Below, one piece after another: positions 1 through 11,443 of a stretch of 64,000 bases of DNA. Every line of letters begins with the position of its first letter. Positions within the stretch are counted from its first letter, which is position 1. Position numbers and translations under genes: made by a program. The notes beneath the pieces are model-generated. The model was given only the letters and a program-made list of their open reading frames with translations, did no database searches and had not been told where the DNA came from. The stretch comes from Oreohelix idahoensis (lineage: Eukaryota; Mollusca; Gastropoda; Stylommatophora; Oreohelicidae). The stretch spans positions 434,001 to 498,000 of the forward strand of contig JAMPIV010014841.1 in assembly GCA_024509875.1 (NCBI GenBank). The letters run 5' to 3'.

Positions 1-860
1 GTAGGTGTATTGTTGCAGTAGTCTTTTATTAGTTTTGTTATTGTTATCGTATAAAATTCATTTTGCAGTAGAGCATTATTAAATTTCCAAAGGGGGGATC
101 TTTTGGTCTCGTTCTCAGTTGGCATTCCGTTTATTTCCAGTAAAACTGCTTTGTGATCCGTGAATGTTGTGGTGTCATTTATATGTTTGACTTTTTTAAT
201 TTTGTGGTTGTTGTGTACATAAAATCTGTCTAGTCTTGCAGAACTACCCGAAATGTGTGATTTGTCTGTAAAAGTTGTTTCCTTTCCCTCCGGATGTTTT
301 TTCCTGTATCCGTCTACCAAATTGTGTTCGTCTAGGATGTTATGTAATATCTCCATTTGTGCGCGTTCCTGTCTTCCTCGGTTGTTTGTTCTTTGCGCAT
401 CTAGTTTATGTAGAACACAGTTGAAATCCCCCCCTAATAAAATTTGTTTTCCCTTGTATTGTGTCAAAATGTTCGATAGTTTTTTATAGAAGGTTAATTG
501 CTGTGTCTTTACTGCTGGGGCATATACATTAACTAAAGTGTGATTGTCCGAGTGGTCGTCTTGGTTTCTGACTTGTACTATTACGTATCTGCCCTCTTTG
601 TCTTTGTTTTGATGTGTTATTTCCCACTTGTCTGAAATTTGTAGAATAGCTACTCCTGTGTGAGATGATCCTAAACCGAAATATCCATATCGTAAACCTA
701 GCTGTTGTATAATGTATTTTCCTTTTATCTCGTTTGTAATTTTTGTTTCTTGAAGAAAGACGAAATCAGGTTTATATGTGCGCGTTAAAGCTATAATTTG
801 GTTTAATTTAGTTCTCAAACCTCTTATGTTTAGAGTTATAATCTTTATGCTATTTTTCAT
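1..860 (-). CDS. LINE ORF2, apurinic/apyrimidinic endonuclease domain (partial, L1/Tx1-like)
   Basis: An uninterrupted minus-strand frame runs from an ATG at 858-860 to the window edge, so the gene is cut there. The translation shows the exonuclease-endonuclease-phosphatase fold motifs in order: TLNIRGLR near the start, FLQETK about residue 33, LVNVYAP, LLGGDFNC about residue 140, SSARLDRFYV, and a final TDHKAVLLEI (usually SDH). This domain nicks target DNA to prime reverse transcription of LINE RNA. The RT domain must lie to the left of the window. The style of GDFNC and LDRFY fits the L1/Tx1 group from family knowledge. Clade assignment is inferred. All catalytic positions look present, so this part may still be functional. 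Confidence 0.85.
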   Translation of the reverse strand, partial: MKNSIKIITLNIRGLRTKLNQIIALTRTYKPDFVFLQETKITNEIKGKYIIQQLGLRYGYFGLGSSHTGVAILQISDKWEITHQNKDKEGRYVIVQVRNQDDHSDNHTLVNVYAPAVKTQQLTFYKKLSNILTQYKGKQILLGGDFNCVLHKLDAQRTNNRGRQERAQMEILHNILDEHNLVDGYRKKHPEGKETTFTDKSHISGSSARLDRFYVHNNHKIKKVKHINDTTTFTDHKAVLLEINGMPTENETKRSPLWKFNNALLQNEFYTITITKLIKDYCNNTP

Positions 861-1481
861 CTTGCATGGGGGTGGTAAAGAGCATGCATTTAAGGGGGGT
901 GTGTCTTTTTGTATCAGTGGTTGTGCAGCCATAATCCATGACACAAAAGAGAAATACATGCATGATTACGCAATCCACGTGTGGTACTATAACCATGCAT
1001 ACAACTTTTAACTATCCTGTAGAAAAGTGGCAGTTGTAATGCGAGGGAAAGGAAAAAACCGAGCAGTAGTAGTAATGAAGGATGAAAAGGGGCGATAGAT
1101 GTGTTGCCAAAGAAGAAAGAAAAAGTGTGTACAGGTCCTGAAAGGGAGAGGTTCAGAAAGTAGGGACCCGACCGGCATGCTGAGAGAAGAGATGCAGATA
1201 TATAGCTTGAAGTAGGGAAAAGAAAACCATTGGGCAAAAGAGATCGAAAGGTTGAGACCATAAAACTGGCAGATGGGGGAAGGGGTTGGTTGGTGAGATG
1301 AAAAAAAAAGAATTATAATTATATCCATACCTATATGTGTCGTTATAAAACATATGAGCATATGCAATTATATATGTGTACATTCTACATTCTCTGTTCA
1401 TATACATTTCTATAATAACGGGTATGTAACTTAATATATTTATAAAAGTCTTGCACACTTCCATCGGTAGAGGTTTTGTGT
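861..1481 (-). other. ORF1-ORF2 spacer of the L1/Tx1-like LINE
   Basis: About 620 bases separate the end of the ORF1-like frame from the ORF2 start. I see no coding pattern. Overlapping minus-strand open frames at 914-1464 are low-complexity and rich in F, S and Y, without motifs. The spacer is long for such an element and may hold an unrecognised insertion. Confidence 0.4.
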
Positions 1482-2601
1482 TTATTCTCTTTCCGAGAGG
1501 GGGACTCTATGTTGAGACGTTTCTATTTCCTGTGTACCTAAGAATTGGTCCATAAAGTTCATTTCAAGATTATCGTCTTCATGTGTAGCCGCTGCCCATA
1601 AGAGAGAGGTGCTTCCATCATCCTCTAGATCGGAGTGTTTTGTCATCTAGATTTTCCCTTGTTTCCTGTTGTGTTGCTGCTATCTCCCCGGTGTGTAGTC
1701 TTGGTAGTTTCTCTGTTTCTTTAGGTGTTTCCTTGGTCTTGTTGTTTCGGAGCTTTTCTCTTCTCTTTCTTTTCCGCTTCCCTTCTACTGTATTGAAGCC
1801 TTCTGTGTCTGAAGACATCGTATCCGAGTCTGACAAATTTCTGATATTGTTATTCCGAGGCCCCGAGGTGGGGGACGATGGAAAGGGTATAAGTTCTGCT
1901 TCTGGTTGTGGTGAAGGTGTTTTCTTAGTGTTCTGTACATGCAGTTGACTATTCTCCGAATAAGTCGGTCTCTTCTTGGGACATCGATTTGTCCAATGTG
2001 AATCTAGACCGCAGATTGTGCAGGGGGTGCGTCTTCCCGGAAGGGCTATGAAAATTTTCAATGTTTTATTTTCTTGTCCTTGCAATTTAACATTTACGTA
2101 GTGTGGAACCGTCTGTTTAGGCTGATATAAAAAAGTCCATTTGTCCCTTGCATTTTGTAATTGATATACTTCGGTGTTTACATCACCTGTGATGAAGTCA
2201 GCAATTTTCTTTACAGTTTCTTTTTTGATTGTGGCTGGCAACCAATGAAGTAGACCTTTCGATCTTTCTCTGTCCACATGTTCAACTATGGCTGTGAATT
2301 TGGGGTTGGCCCATTCAAATTTTTTACCATGTAGATTTTTGTAGTGGCTGATATGTGCCGAGTTTGTAAGGGTTACATACCATTTATTTGGGTTGGCGAA
2401 CCTATATACAGATGATATCCCGTTTACCCCGACTCCGGCGGGACCTGCAAGTATGCTTGTAATTAAAGAGTATGATACTCTTGAGGCTTGTGGCCCTGAT
2501 GTTGTGATCACAAGAGTTCCAGCTTTATGCAGCTGGCCACCCTCTAGTGCTTCATTTATATCAAAAGATATTTCTGGAATTTCCATTTTTAAACACCACA
2601 C
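1482..2601 (-). pseudogene. LINE ORF1, gag-like RNA-binding protein with one zinc knuckle (frameshifted)
   Basis: The main frame (1618-2601, 327 aa) starts MWCLKMEIPEISF; the second Met, at about 2586, is an equally good start. It has a globular N-terminal half, then a CCHC knuckle CTICGLDSHWTNRC (CX2CX4HX4C) near residue 195, then a Ser/Pro- and Lys/Arg-rich tail. A stop at 1618 follows KTLRSRG. In another frame the reading continues from about 1630 as an acidic stretch containing EDDGSTSLLWAAATHEDD and ends at a TAA at 1482-1484, so a small frameshift is likely. Such ORF1 proteins coat LINE RNA. It lies directly upstream of the ORF2 endonuclease on the same strand, which supports one LINE. 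Confidence 0.75.
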
Positions 2602-5600
2602 ACACTATTTCCCGCACAAGGGGAAAAAAACCACTACTAGAACACAAACTCACAAAACCACAGTAATCCGTGCGAATAAAGAAAATCCGTGAGAAAAATC
2701 CATAGTGTCACCGTGTGGTTGTACAGTGTAAAATACACTGTATGTTTAAGTCAGTCGAACAGTTATTTGGTGTTAACAAGATGAAAGAGTATAGAAAAAT
2801 GGGTTAGAAAATCAGAATAATCTAAGTGATAACTTATTTGTTCTTAACATGGGAGATAAAAGAAAATAAATGTAGTGTTTTTTGTAAGGGAGGGAACCTT
2901 TTTAGACCTTAAAGTAATTTAAGTATATATCATTAGAGTTTACCAAATTTGCATATTAGACCAGTTTTAATAAAGATATAGAAGGATTAATGAAACTAAG
3001 TTAAAAAGTACAAAGGGGAATAACAATGTTATTAGCGCCCTTTACAGGTTTAGTGAGTTAAGAGAACACAGAGCAGAGTAAAACGCACGTGAAAATAGTG
3101 ACTAGAGGTAAACAGTTATGTAGCACAGTTCACGGAGCTAACAGCTTACAATTAAGCGTGCCGATTGGTGAGTGAACTGAACAACGGACCAATCGTATTA
3201 ACTAAAACAACTTTTGGACCATCAGATAGGAAATTGAAGGACGATTGGAGATCAGTCCAGATATTGACGCGCTACTGAGCGGTCAAGTTTATAGAGTCCT
3301 ACCAGAGAAGTTGACCGGGCAAGTCAAGTTTCGCTGAGCTCTCAAGAAATGTGAAACCTGCGGTTTGCAGAAGGGCTACAGAAATAGCTAGATTTAGAAT
3401 TGCTTAGAAATAGGAATTCAGGAGAACATTTAGAATTGATTAATAATTTGTGTGATCAACTGTAGGATTAGCTGATAGGTGGTGTTAGTAGGATCGTGAT
3501 AGGTGCTGGACTTCGTTTAAAATGGTAAGAACAAAACTTTGAACTATTTTCTTGACTTTCAGCAAATTTGTCGCAAGCTAACGACGCTCGCATTTAAGGG
3601 AGCGAGCTAAAGAAGATAATATTGAGTCAAGGTCAATATTAAAGCCTAAAGAAATAATAACTTTTATTATCAGATAGCCAGGATGGGCTGTCATGCCAAG
3701 AAGATGAGGCATTGCCATTAAACGAGATTGTATCGAACAAAGGGTTCACAGCACTGACAATTATGAAATCTATTAAGCGCTCTCTCATATAAGAGTAAGT
3801 ATGGAGACGCCACCACAAGTGAGTCTGACATTCACGAAACATCTCATGCGCTCTCTCATACAAGAGTAAGTATGGTGGAAGCCATTTTGGTATTGGACAT
3901 TGTTTATTTCAGGTGTAGCTATTGAATTTTATATGCTGCATTTAGAGGAGTTAAACCTATCTAGAGTGAGATTGGGAGAGAACATGACTCCAAGGATTTA
4001 GAAGAACTGTTGTAGAAAATATGAGCAAAAATAGTAAAATAAAAGGAGAAGGAACTTTATTAAGCTAGGTATACCACGAAATGCAAGAGGCTACAAGAGA
4101 AACAATATATAACTAAGCTTTGAGATATGTGTTTGAATCAAGCGGAAGACTTGAGGACATTGAAATTGTGAACTGTAGCTGATGTATTATGTTGGATGAT
4201 CATGCATTATCTTATGTAAATAAAGGTTGCTTGTTGAATTTGAATCACCTCACTCCAGTTGCTTTGATGTGAGAAGAGAATAAGGAATGGAGAGATATTA
4301 GAATTGAGTATTAGGAAAGATAGAAATAATAGAACACCCTATACGCATCAGTCGCTAGACAACACCAAGGAGGGAAGAACGTGGTCTGGGTTGAACAAAA
4401 GACGAACCTATTCTCATCCAAGAACTATCATCTCTGGCGGAACAAGGTAGGCCAGTAAGAGAAACAATCTCACTTGGAAGAAAGAAACAAAGTAAATAAT
4501 AGATAACTAGGCCTGCCTCAGCCACCTAGTTATAGTTAGGATTGGACAGGGACCAACACCAGCACGGTCACATGAGCATAAACCACCACCTCGCAACTGA
4601 TCCATCTCAATATTCGTCCCTGCACTCTGAAGCATGTCGTATATGCCGACTGATGAGATTGGGAACTCATCATATGAAACACATCGTTACCGAAACAACC
4701 ACTGCAATAGCATAAAAATGCTTCTTGTGGGCTTGTGATGGACACCAGTTGCATTGGTGTTTTATGCTCTGCAAGGAGCAAACAAATAAACACCTATGTC
4801 TCAAAGAAGTGACATTGCGCTCACCAGAAATCTAAATGACTATCCTCATGTGAACGGTGGTTTGGTTTTACTAAAGTAAAAGAGTGTAGAATAATGGTTT
4901 AGGAAATATGAATGGATTTGGATATAGACTATTTGTCTTAGTAGAAGGGAGATAAAATGAGTGAAGGAATGCTTTGAGGAAAGGGAGGAAACTTCGCATG
5001 TTACGGTTGGTAGATTAAAGTGTTGAATTTGGGTTAAGCAGATTTGGTAGGTTCTCAATTATGGTTGAGAAAATTAGCATGTAAGATTTTGTAGTAAGCT
5101 TTTACAGAAGTGAGTATGGGGTTCAGTTAAATCATCTAAGGGAGATAAGAAGGAATTAAGTCCCTTGTAGGTTTTAAGGAGTTGAGAAAAAAGTACGCAC
5201 GGGGAAATTTGGATGATGTGAACACAGTTTAGGGGTGGACGAAGAAATGTTAGAACGGGGATTAGGGAGTTGAGATTGAGACGCGCTAGGCGTAGGTAGA
5301 GAAAATGGTTTTCTCCCAAGTGTTAAAGCTAGATTTGGAACGCGCTCAGCGTAAGTCTTGTGTGGGTAAACGTGCTCAGCGTAGGTGGTCAGCAAGAATG
5401 TGATGTGAGATAAAGAGTAATAGAAACCGCTCAGTACATTATTTATCATAAAATTTGTGTACGACAGTAATTTTTGTGATAGTATTTATTCTGAGGACAA
5501 AATGGTTGTGAAAGGAAAAAGTGTATTTCCGATAAAGAAACAAAACCAGGTATGTTGAACATTTGGATTTATTACTAGCATGTATAGCTCAGCAGACAAG

Positions 5601-6245
5601 GTTAGAGCAAAGAAGAAAAAATAGAAGTAGTCTTGGCAAAGTGACAGCCCTGGCGGTAAGGCCAGTTTTCTCTCAGTGAGATATACCAAGAGACATATGA
5701 AAAATACGTAAAATAAACAGTCAGTACATAAGAGAGACAAGAGGTTTCGCCTGAAGAATTAGGTGACATTTAGATAGCTGGAACAAGCAGTAGTAAAGAA
5801 GACAGAGCAATGTATGTGAAAATTTGATACTGAGATTGTTTGAAACTGAAGTTTTTATTATACAAGACTGCCAACCTTGAAGAGGAAGGTTGGGCATACC
5901 ATTTTTACCCATTATCAATTCATGTTAATAAAGTTCGACATTTGAGATTTTCACTGCTGTTTTTTTCCGGGTGAATTCGATTGATCCACAGTGGGTATGA
6001 GAAAATGTAGAGTCAGTCTGAGAGAAGGAAGTTTTTCGTATTTACCTTACAACATACTATCTACTGAAAGGGCAGTGGTTCGAACCTCAAATACTATCAA
6101 CGGTCACACTCACCTCAAAGTAACCCACTAAAGATATACAGTAGAATTATAATCAATTATCCTGAAATACACTAAATTACCATTACATCAAAGAATAAAA
6201 TTGCTCTTGACTTAAAAAACTAGCAAGCGTTATAATATCGCTTGC
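2602..6245. other. Gene-free, repeat-derived stretch
   Basis: No open frame here shows recognisable domains; those present are short and low-complexity. The first few hundred bases may be the 5' UTR of the LINE to the left. Parts of 2790-3060 and 4860-5060 share scattered words such as gggagataaa and gggagg(g)aac in the same order, and similar words recur near 50930-51240. This suggests decayed copies of one noncoding repeat. Confidence 0.5.
3777..3875 (+). repeat. Short direct repeat, 28 bp twice
   Basis: A 28-base unit beginning gcgctctctcata and ending gagtaagtatgg occurs at 3777-3804 and 3848-3875 with one mismatch, 43 bases apart. Its function is unknown. It could be a duplicated segment of a degraded transposon. 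Confidence 0.8.
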
Positions 6246-6306
6246 ATAGCTAGGCGGGGTTGTCGCACGGAAGGTCTAGGGTTCGAATCCTGGGTAAGCC
6301 ACTCAT
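6245..6306 (+). other. tRNA-like remnant with B-box
   Basis: The sequence gggttcgaatcctgg at about 6280-6294 matches the T-arm/B-box consensus GGTTCRANNCC. A possible acceptor pairing joins gcttgc near 6241 with gtaagc near 6299. The segment is only about 60 bases, so it is too short for a normal tRNA, and the T-stem pairs poorly. It is most likely a fragment of a tRNA-derived SINE or a dead tRNA. Confidence 0.35.
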
Positions 6307-7246
6307 GTCTGTTGTTTTTCTGTTGTCTAGTGTTCTACTTCTTTATTTCCTACGAGTGCCTGATAACATACCTTTATGTTTGTCTCATATTAATTTACTG
6401 TTTACAGGCCTCGGGTTTCCCTTCCTTATGTTTTATAAACGGTTATAATAAGCCCACTTCGCTCTCAAATAATAAATAGCTTAACATCATAGGGCGTATA
6501 GCACGTGGTAACTAAAAATGTTATTGTCGCTCACATGCGTCATCTTTATGCACATTTAACACGTGGCCCTGACTGCCATCTTGGCACTAGCAAATATTAT
6601 CTCTGTCCAGTTCCATGTATGAAATAGGTTCCTACTATATTTGCCTGTCTGCCCGGTCTCATGAATGGAATCGGTTCCTACTGTATCCTTACAGCCACAA
6701 TCTGGACTTAACACTAGTAAAATCTATCCACACATATTATCACTAATCTATAACTTTAAAACTAAATCTAATGTCCTGGAAGAAATCTCCTTTGGAAACA
6801 CATCTATCTATTTTCTCAAACATTAGAACAGACTCACGCTGAACATAATTCTAAAGCTACAGAACAATAATGCTAATCTGCTTTAAAATCAAACTCACGT
6901 GTCATGTCTTTGTTCATCTTCTAGCCACACGGGGGCGCCTAAATTCGTTCCTCTCATCTGGACCGCTCTTGTGAAAAAGGTCTTCGCCGTCTCACATCTT
7001 GCCTCTACTGCGAATCTCACCAAACTGACTGCTTCTCTTGCGTTAGACTTTTCATACGCCAGCGATGAGGGCTCGCGCAGTCACGTGTGCTGGGGCTTTA
7101 TTGTGGCCCTCGCGTAGTCACGCGGGCTGGCGTACTCGTTGGAGCACGCACATCGAAAATATGTGGGCGTTAAACACATAAATATGACACGAACTTGAGG
7201 GGGTCTCTGGGGTGTTTTTATGGCCCCATCTCATATATATATATAT
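6307..7246. other. Gene-free stretch left of element 1
   Basis: I recognise no coding or structural feature. It ends in a short (AT)n run at about 7233-7246, into which element 1 is inserted. Confidence 0.5.
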
Positions 7247-7961
7247 TGTGGCGTTCTCCAACTTGCGCTTAGGTTAAATGATTTAATTCATGGAAGAGTA
7301 AACATATTAGCAGTAGCCAAGTGGTCATACGAGAGTCCTTAAACTTGCTACATACACAGCCACACAAGAATTGAAGAAACGTACAGCTTATTCACATCAC
7401 GAACATGTTTATTACAAATAAAACGTATGCTTCAATGAAGTATTACTTGTAAGACCTCTGTCACTACACATCTCTAACTCCCCTGGCTTAGGGTAAATGC
7501 AGATACTGGCATATAACAGTCTGTCCGTAAATGTCGAGATCCAGTCCTGTAATCAGCTGTATCTATGAACATACGAATATATAAGAACAGGAACATCGCC
7601 CGTCTTCAGTCTGCAAACATCATTATATCATTTCTATCCACTCATCTACCTATCCTGTGAATGAATCAGGCACTCTGTCATTCCAGGATGACAAGACTAA
7701 CTTCAGAACATATCTATTAAACACACTGACATCTGAAATATCTCTGAGCGATTTACACATGCCTCCTCACTCTTCCAAGACACACGGCCCAATGCCCCGT
7801 GAACCCTAGGCTATCATCTCGCCTCCTTTTGACCTCTCTTGCACACTAATTCGTGACGTCGTATCCGCCGCAATGCGACAGATCGTAATAAAACCTTGTG
7901 GACGAAGCTATTTAATAGCTAGATATAAGAACATAAATAACTGCATATAATATGTACGTCA
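7247..7961 (-). repeat. Element 1 3' LTR
   Basis: This nearly matches 13794-14507. On the minus strand it starts TGACGTACAT and ends GCGTT...CGCCACA. It lies downstream of the coding region, so it is the 3' LTR. Confidence 0.93.
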
Positions 7962-7980
7962 CATCTTCCCCCCTCCCCTG
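7962..7980 (-). promoter_or_regulatory. Element 1 polypurine tract
   Basis: The minus strand reads caggggaggggggaagatg directly before the 3' LTR. This is the expected place and composition for the primer of plus-strand DNA synthesis in LTR retrotransposons. Confidence 0.88.
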
Positions 7981-9253
7981 TCTGAGGAGAAAAATGAAAT
8001 TTTTCTTCTTCAGAGGTAGGTAAACAAAATATAAAAGGAGGTTCCAGTGCCAAGTAGACAGTTCAAATATAATACGAGCGGAGACCAGGAAGTACTCCAA
8101 CCCCTGTGTCTGTCACGAGAAAGCCAAATTTAACACAACGTGAGGACATTGATATGAAAATATCAAAGCCTAAGTCTTACTCAAGTCGAGACAATATGAC
8201 ACATAAGAAGTAGATGACCTGCCTTCCAGTAACTAAGACTACGTGTTACATGAACTCATCCATACCTGTCAATCATTTTCACTCTAATGTCACATACTTT
8301 TGGTCTAAGTCCTGTCAGGTTATAGACTTAGTGAATATTGTCACTTAATCCAATTGCAAAGTAATTATGCTATAGATGACCATTAAGTAATTATAATATA
8401 TATGAAAGTTGTAAGCCACATGCAATGAAGTACATGATGTAATACCTTCATGATAAGAGAATAATGTTTTCTGTTTTTCTACTTTTTTCCTTCCATTCAT
8501 ATTATGTTTTGTTTTCTTCGCTCACATGAGTCTTTATTCACAATCTCAATGGATGATATACCATGATGATTAAGACAAGCATAAAAAGTCCCCACGACCC
8601 TGTGTAGTTTGGTAAAAGTAGTTAATGTCAATGCAAACAAGACATGCTCAGTTGGTATAAGACTTCAGTAGATGCAAGAAAATTAGTGTAGCAGAGTACA
8701 AGGACCATGCGTAGAGATACTCCTTCTTACACACGGTGTATCTATTAATCAAAGTCTAAGCACCAAGATAGTAATAAAAATTAATGTGTTCCCAAAAAAA
8801 AAAAATATATATATATATATATTGGGTAAATATCACTATTGATTTGTTTAGCACAAAAATTATGAGTTCATAAATCCATGAAGATAATTCAAGTTCACGG
8901 TTCCTGTCCATGGATTATCAAATACAAGGTAATAAATTATCCCTGGAGAGTTTCTTTGGTTCACAATGTGTACTGCGAAGTACCTGAATCCTGAGTATGA
9001 TTAATGTCCCTTGACTTTCCATCACCGATAAAGTTTCATACCAACACATAATGCAAGTATCCATGCATACTAGTTGCTGTAAACAAAGTCCTTGAACTAC
9101 GCGAATAACAGTCTCATGGAATGAACATAAAGATAGTCAAATGTGGCAGATATAAGTGTACCTATAGGTTGTCGAAGACAACTAACTTGAATATGACAGA
9201 TTCTCAGATTTTCTCCATCTGGGGGATTCCGTGATGTATCAAACCAGTACTAG
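7981..9253 (-). other. Element 1 3' noncoding region
   Basis: About 1.27 kb lies between the RNase H stop codon and the polypurine tract. No open frame with recognisable content is present. It includes an A-run plus (AT)n microsatellite at about 8793-8822. Confidence 0.6.
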
Positions 9254-9350
9254 ACTAGATGGTTGTACAGCGTGACAGGACGTCTGCAAGATTGTTCTCA
9301 GAGCCCTTGATCGCCCTGATGGTGTAAGAGTATGGCTGTAGACTTAGCAC
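9254..9350 (-). pseudogene. Element 1 RNase H C-terminal remnant
   Basis: In a frame different from the RT frame, this stretch encodes LSLQPYSYTIRAIKG followed by ADVLSRC and a stop at 9254-9256. It matches the RNase H end in element 2 (LQPFHFLVRAIRG...ADILSRC) and element 4. It joins directly to RT at about 9345-9352, so roughly 300 residues (rest of RT, connection, most of RNase H) were deleted. Confidence 0.8.
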
Positions 9351-10909
9351 ATATGAGTCCACTGATATAATCCATTAGGAGTGGCAAAGGCAGTGTAAGG
9401 CTTAGATCTATCTGTTAAGGGAATCTGCCAGTAGCCTTTTGAAAGATCAAGTTTACTGAAATATGTGGCATCAGACATCTTTTCCAGTAAGGAATCAAGA
9501 ACAGGCATAGGCTCTGCATCAGTAGAAGTTATACCGTTAAGACGACGGAAGTCTATACAGATTCTAATGGACTTATCTTTTCTCCTAACAATCACTAGAG
9601 GAAATGAGTAAGGTGATTGAGATGGTTCTATAATACCCATTTTAAGCATGTTATCAATGTCCTTATCCCCTTGAGCTTGAAAATGAATTGGTATGGGATA
9701 TGGCTTTATCCGGATAGATGTTTGATCTTGAAGTAGAATGTCGTGAGAGATAACATCAGTACTTCCTGGGATATCAGTCAACACATCCTGATAGGATTGT
9801 AACAGAGTAGAAATTTGAGTGTGTTGATCAACTGATAGGTCTGGAGATATAGAAACATCCCTCCAAGATTCTGACGCTTGAAGCAGAACAAAAGATAATG
9901 GCAGAGAGACATCTTCGAATGAAGACTCCTCATCATGAATTACAGCAAGTGAGGAATAGTTTGAGTCAGACGCATCAATGGCCTCGAAAATTGGTTGAAG
10001 ATTACCAGGTCGAGAATAGAATTTTTGGAGCATATTGATGTGAAATGTTCTATGTTGACCCTTTATATCCACAATATAATCAACATCAGTTAACTGTGAA
10101 ACCACTTTATATGGTCCCCTCCATGCAATTAATAGTTTATTCTCTTTTGTGGGGAGAAGCACATATGCTTCATCACCAGGCCACAATAAGCATAATTTTC
10201 TCTTCTCATTAATGAATAGTCTGGTTTTTCCTTTTGCTCTCTCTGAAGCATCCACTGCTATCTGGCATGCTTGCACAATCTTTTTTCGTAGATTTAAAAC
10301 ATACTCATAAGAGGATTGAACGTCTCTGACAACTCGGAGCCCACGAGAAGCTGTTTTAAGATTGCCATGGGACGTTCTAGGCTTTGCCCCGAAAATTAAT
10401 TCGAATGGCGAAAACCCGGTTTGTTCGTTTGGGATTTCCCGATAGGCGAACAAAACAACTGGTAAAATTATGTCCCAGTCCTGTGGACATTGTGAGGTAA
10501 CCTTACCCAACATCTGTTTGAGTGTCTTATTAAATCGTTCTACTGTGCCGTTCCCTTCTGGGTGATAGGCACTACTTAGAGACCTCTCAATTTGAAAATC
10601 CTTCATAACCTGTGCCATAACTTCTGATGTAAATTGTCTACCTCTGTCTGATAGTATTTCCTCTGGAAACGCCAATCTACTGAAAATGATCATGAGTGCA
10701 TCAGCAACATCTCTAGTTGTGATGTTCTTCATTGGTATCGCTTCAGTCCACCGTGTGCACATGTCAATGCACGTAAGAATGAATCTGTGGCCTCTTACTG
10801 ATACTACTGGTAATGGTCCTATGATGTCAATTGCCATCTTAGCGAATGGTCTGTTAGAGATATCAAAGGCCTGTATAGGTGCTTTGTGATATGCACCTTT
10901 CACAGCCAC
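9344..10909 (-). pseudogene. Element 1 integrase core plus N-terminal RT
   Basis: A 521-aa frame begins just after the SINE. Residues about 20-170 are the DDE integrase core: MAIDIIGP, then ILSDRGRQF, then YHPEGNGTVERFNKTLK with the catalytic E. Residues about 250-290 contain a GPY/F-type module (IAWRGPYKV...DYIVDI...FHINML). From about residue 370 it changes to RT: DVLTDIPGSTDVISHDI, IRICIDFRRLN, and YFSKLDLSKGYWQIPL with the first catalytic Asp. The frame stops at 9344 just before the expected PFGL region, so the YxDD box is absent. Integrase preceding RT in one open frame is seen directly. Loss of the RT active site makes autonomous activity impossible. Confidence 0.9.
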
Positions 10910-10926
10910 CCTTTGGCATGTCTTGT

Positions 10927-11279
10927 TTTGTTTTTTTTCGTACGCCCGCTAATACTCGAGGCGAAATCTCAGGTTACTGTTAATGTCTAACCTGACATTG
11001 ATTTTACGTGAGTATCCCTTTTCTTGTTCAGAGACAGGTGTCCCTCGCCATTCAGGCAGATACTCGCCGATTTCGGAGGTACCCATTAGAGCTGGGTCGG
11101 CTCAGGAGCCGCCAATCCCTGGTCGACGACACTCCTTCAAATGTTCTCGCCAGGTCTCGAGTTAATCCAGTCCAATTCCCCGGTCGACGAAAAATCCTCA
11201 AATGCCGTCGCCCGGGTTTGATCCTGAATCACCCGGTCGCCAGAGCGGTGTTGTAACCACTACGCTAGCGCGGCTCCTA
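10927..11279 (-). mobile_element. tRNA-derived SINE inserted in the integrase of element 1
   Basis: A 353-bp minus-strand insert is bounded by the 10-bp duplication catgtcttgt (10917-10926 and 11280-11289). Its 5' end is tRNA-like, with A-box tagcgtagtgg and B-box ggatcaaaccc. The 3' end at about 10927-10940 is A-rich on the minus strand. Removing it rejoins the integrase zinc finger (up to KTC) to the core frame. The head resembles the SINE at 46616-46885, so both belong to one family. Transcription would be by RNA polymerase III and mobilisation by a host LINE (family knowledge). Confidence 0.9.
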
Positions 11280-11289
11280 CATGTCTTGT

Positions 11290-11443
11290 AAGTTCTACAA
11301 AAAGTTTTTACATCTTTGGTGACCCCAGGCCAGAAAAAATTGGACAGCACTCTTTGCTTAGTACGAGCTATTCCCAAATGGCCTGCACAGCTGACATCAT
11401 GGGCATGTTGTAAAATAAAAGGTCTAAAATTAGTTGGCACCAA
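11290..11443 (-). pseudogene. Element 1 integrase zinc-binding (HHCC) domain remnant
   Basis: The frame reads ILQHAHDVSCAGHLG, then FFWPGVTKDVKTFC, ending RTYKTC at the SINE. This is the N-terminal HHCC domain that precedes the DDE core. In element 2 the matching end is CRSCKVC. Here the first Cys of the CX2C pair is Tyr, so zinc binding is probably lost. The protease that should lie upstream is missing: the gag tail joins this domain directly at about 11440. Confidence 0.8.

Noticed and set aside
1008..1464. Overlapping 103-119-aa minus frames between LINE ORF1 and ORF2
   Set aside because: Composition is low-complexity, frames overlap each other and no motif is seen.
6245..6306. A functional tRNA gene
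   Set aside because: A good B-box is present, but the segment is about 60 bases with poor stems, so only a tRNA-like remnant is reported.
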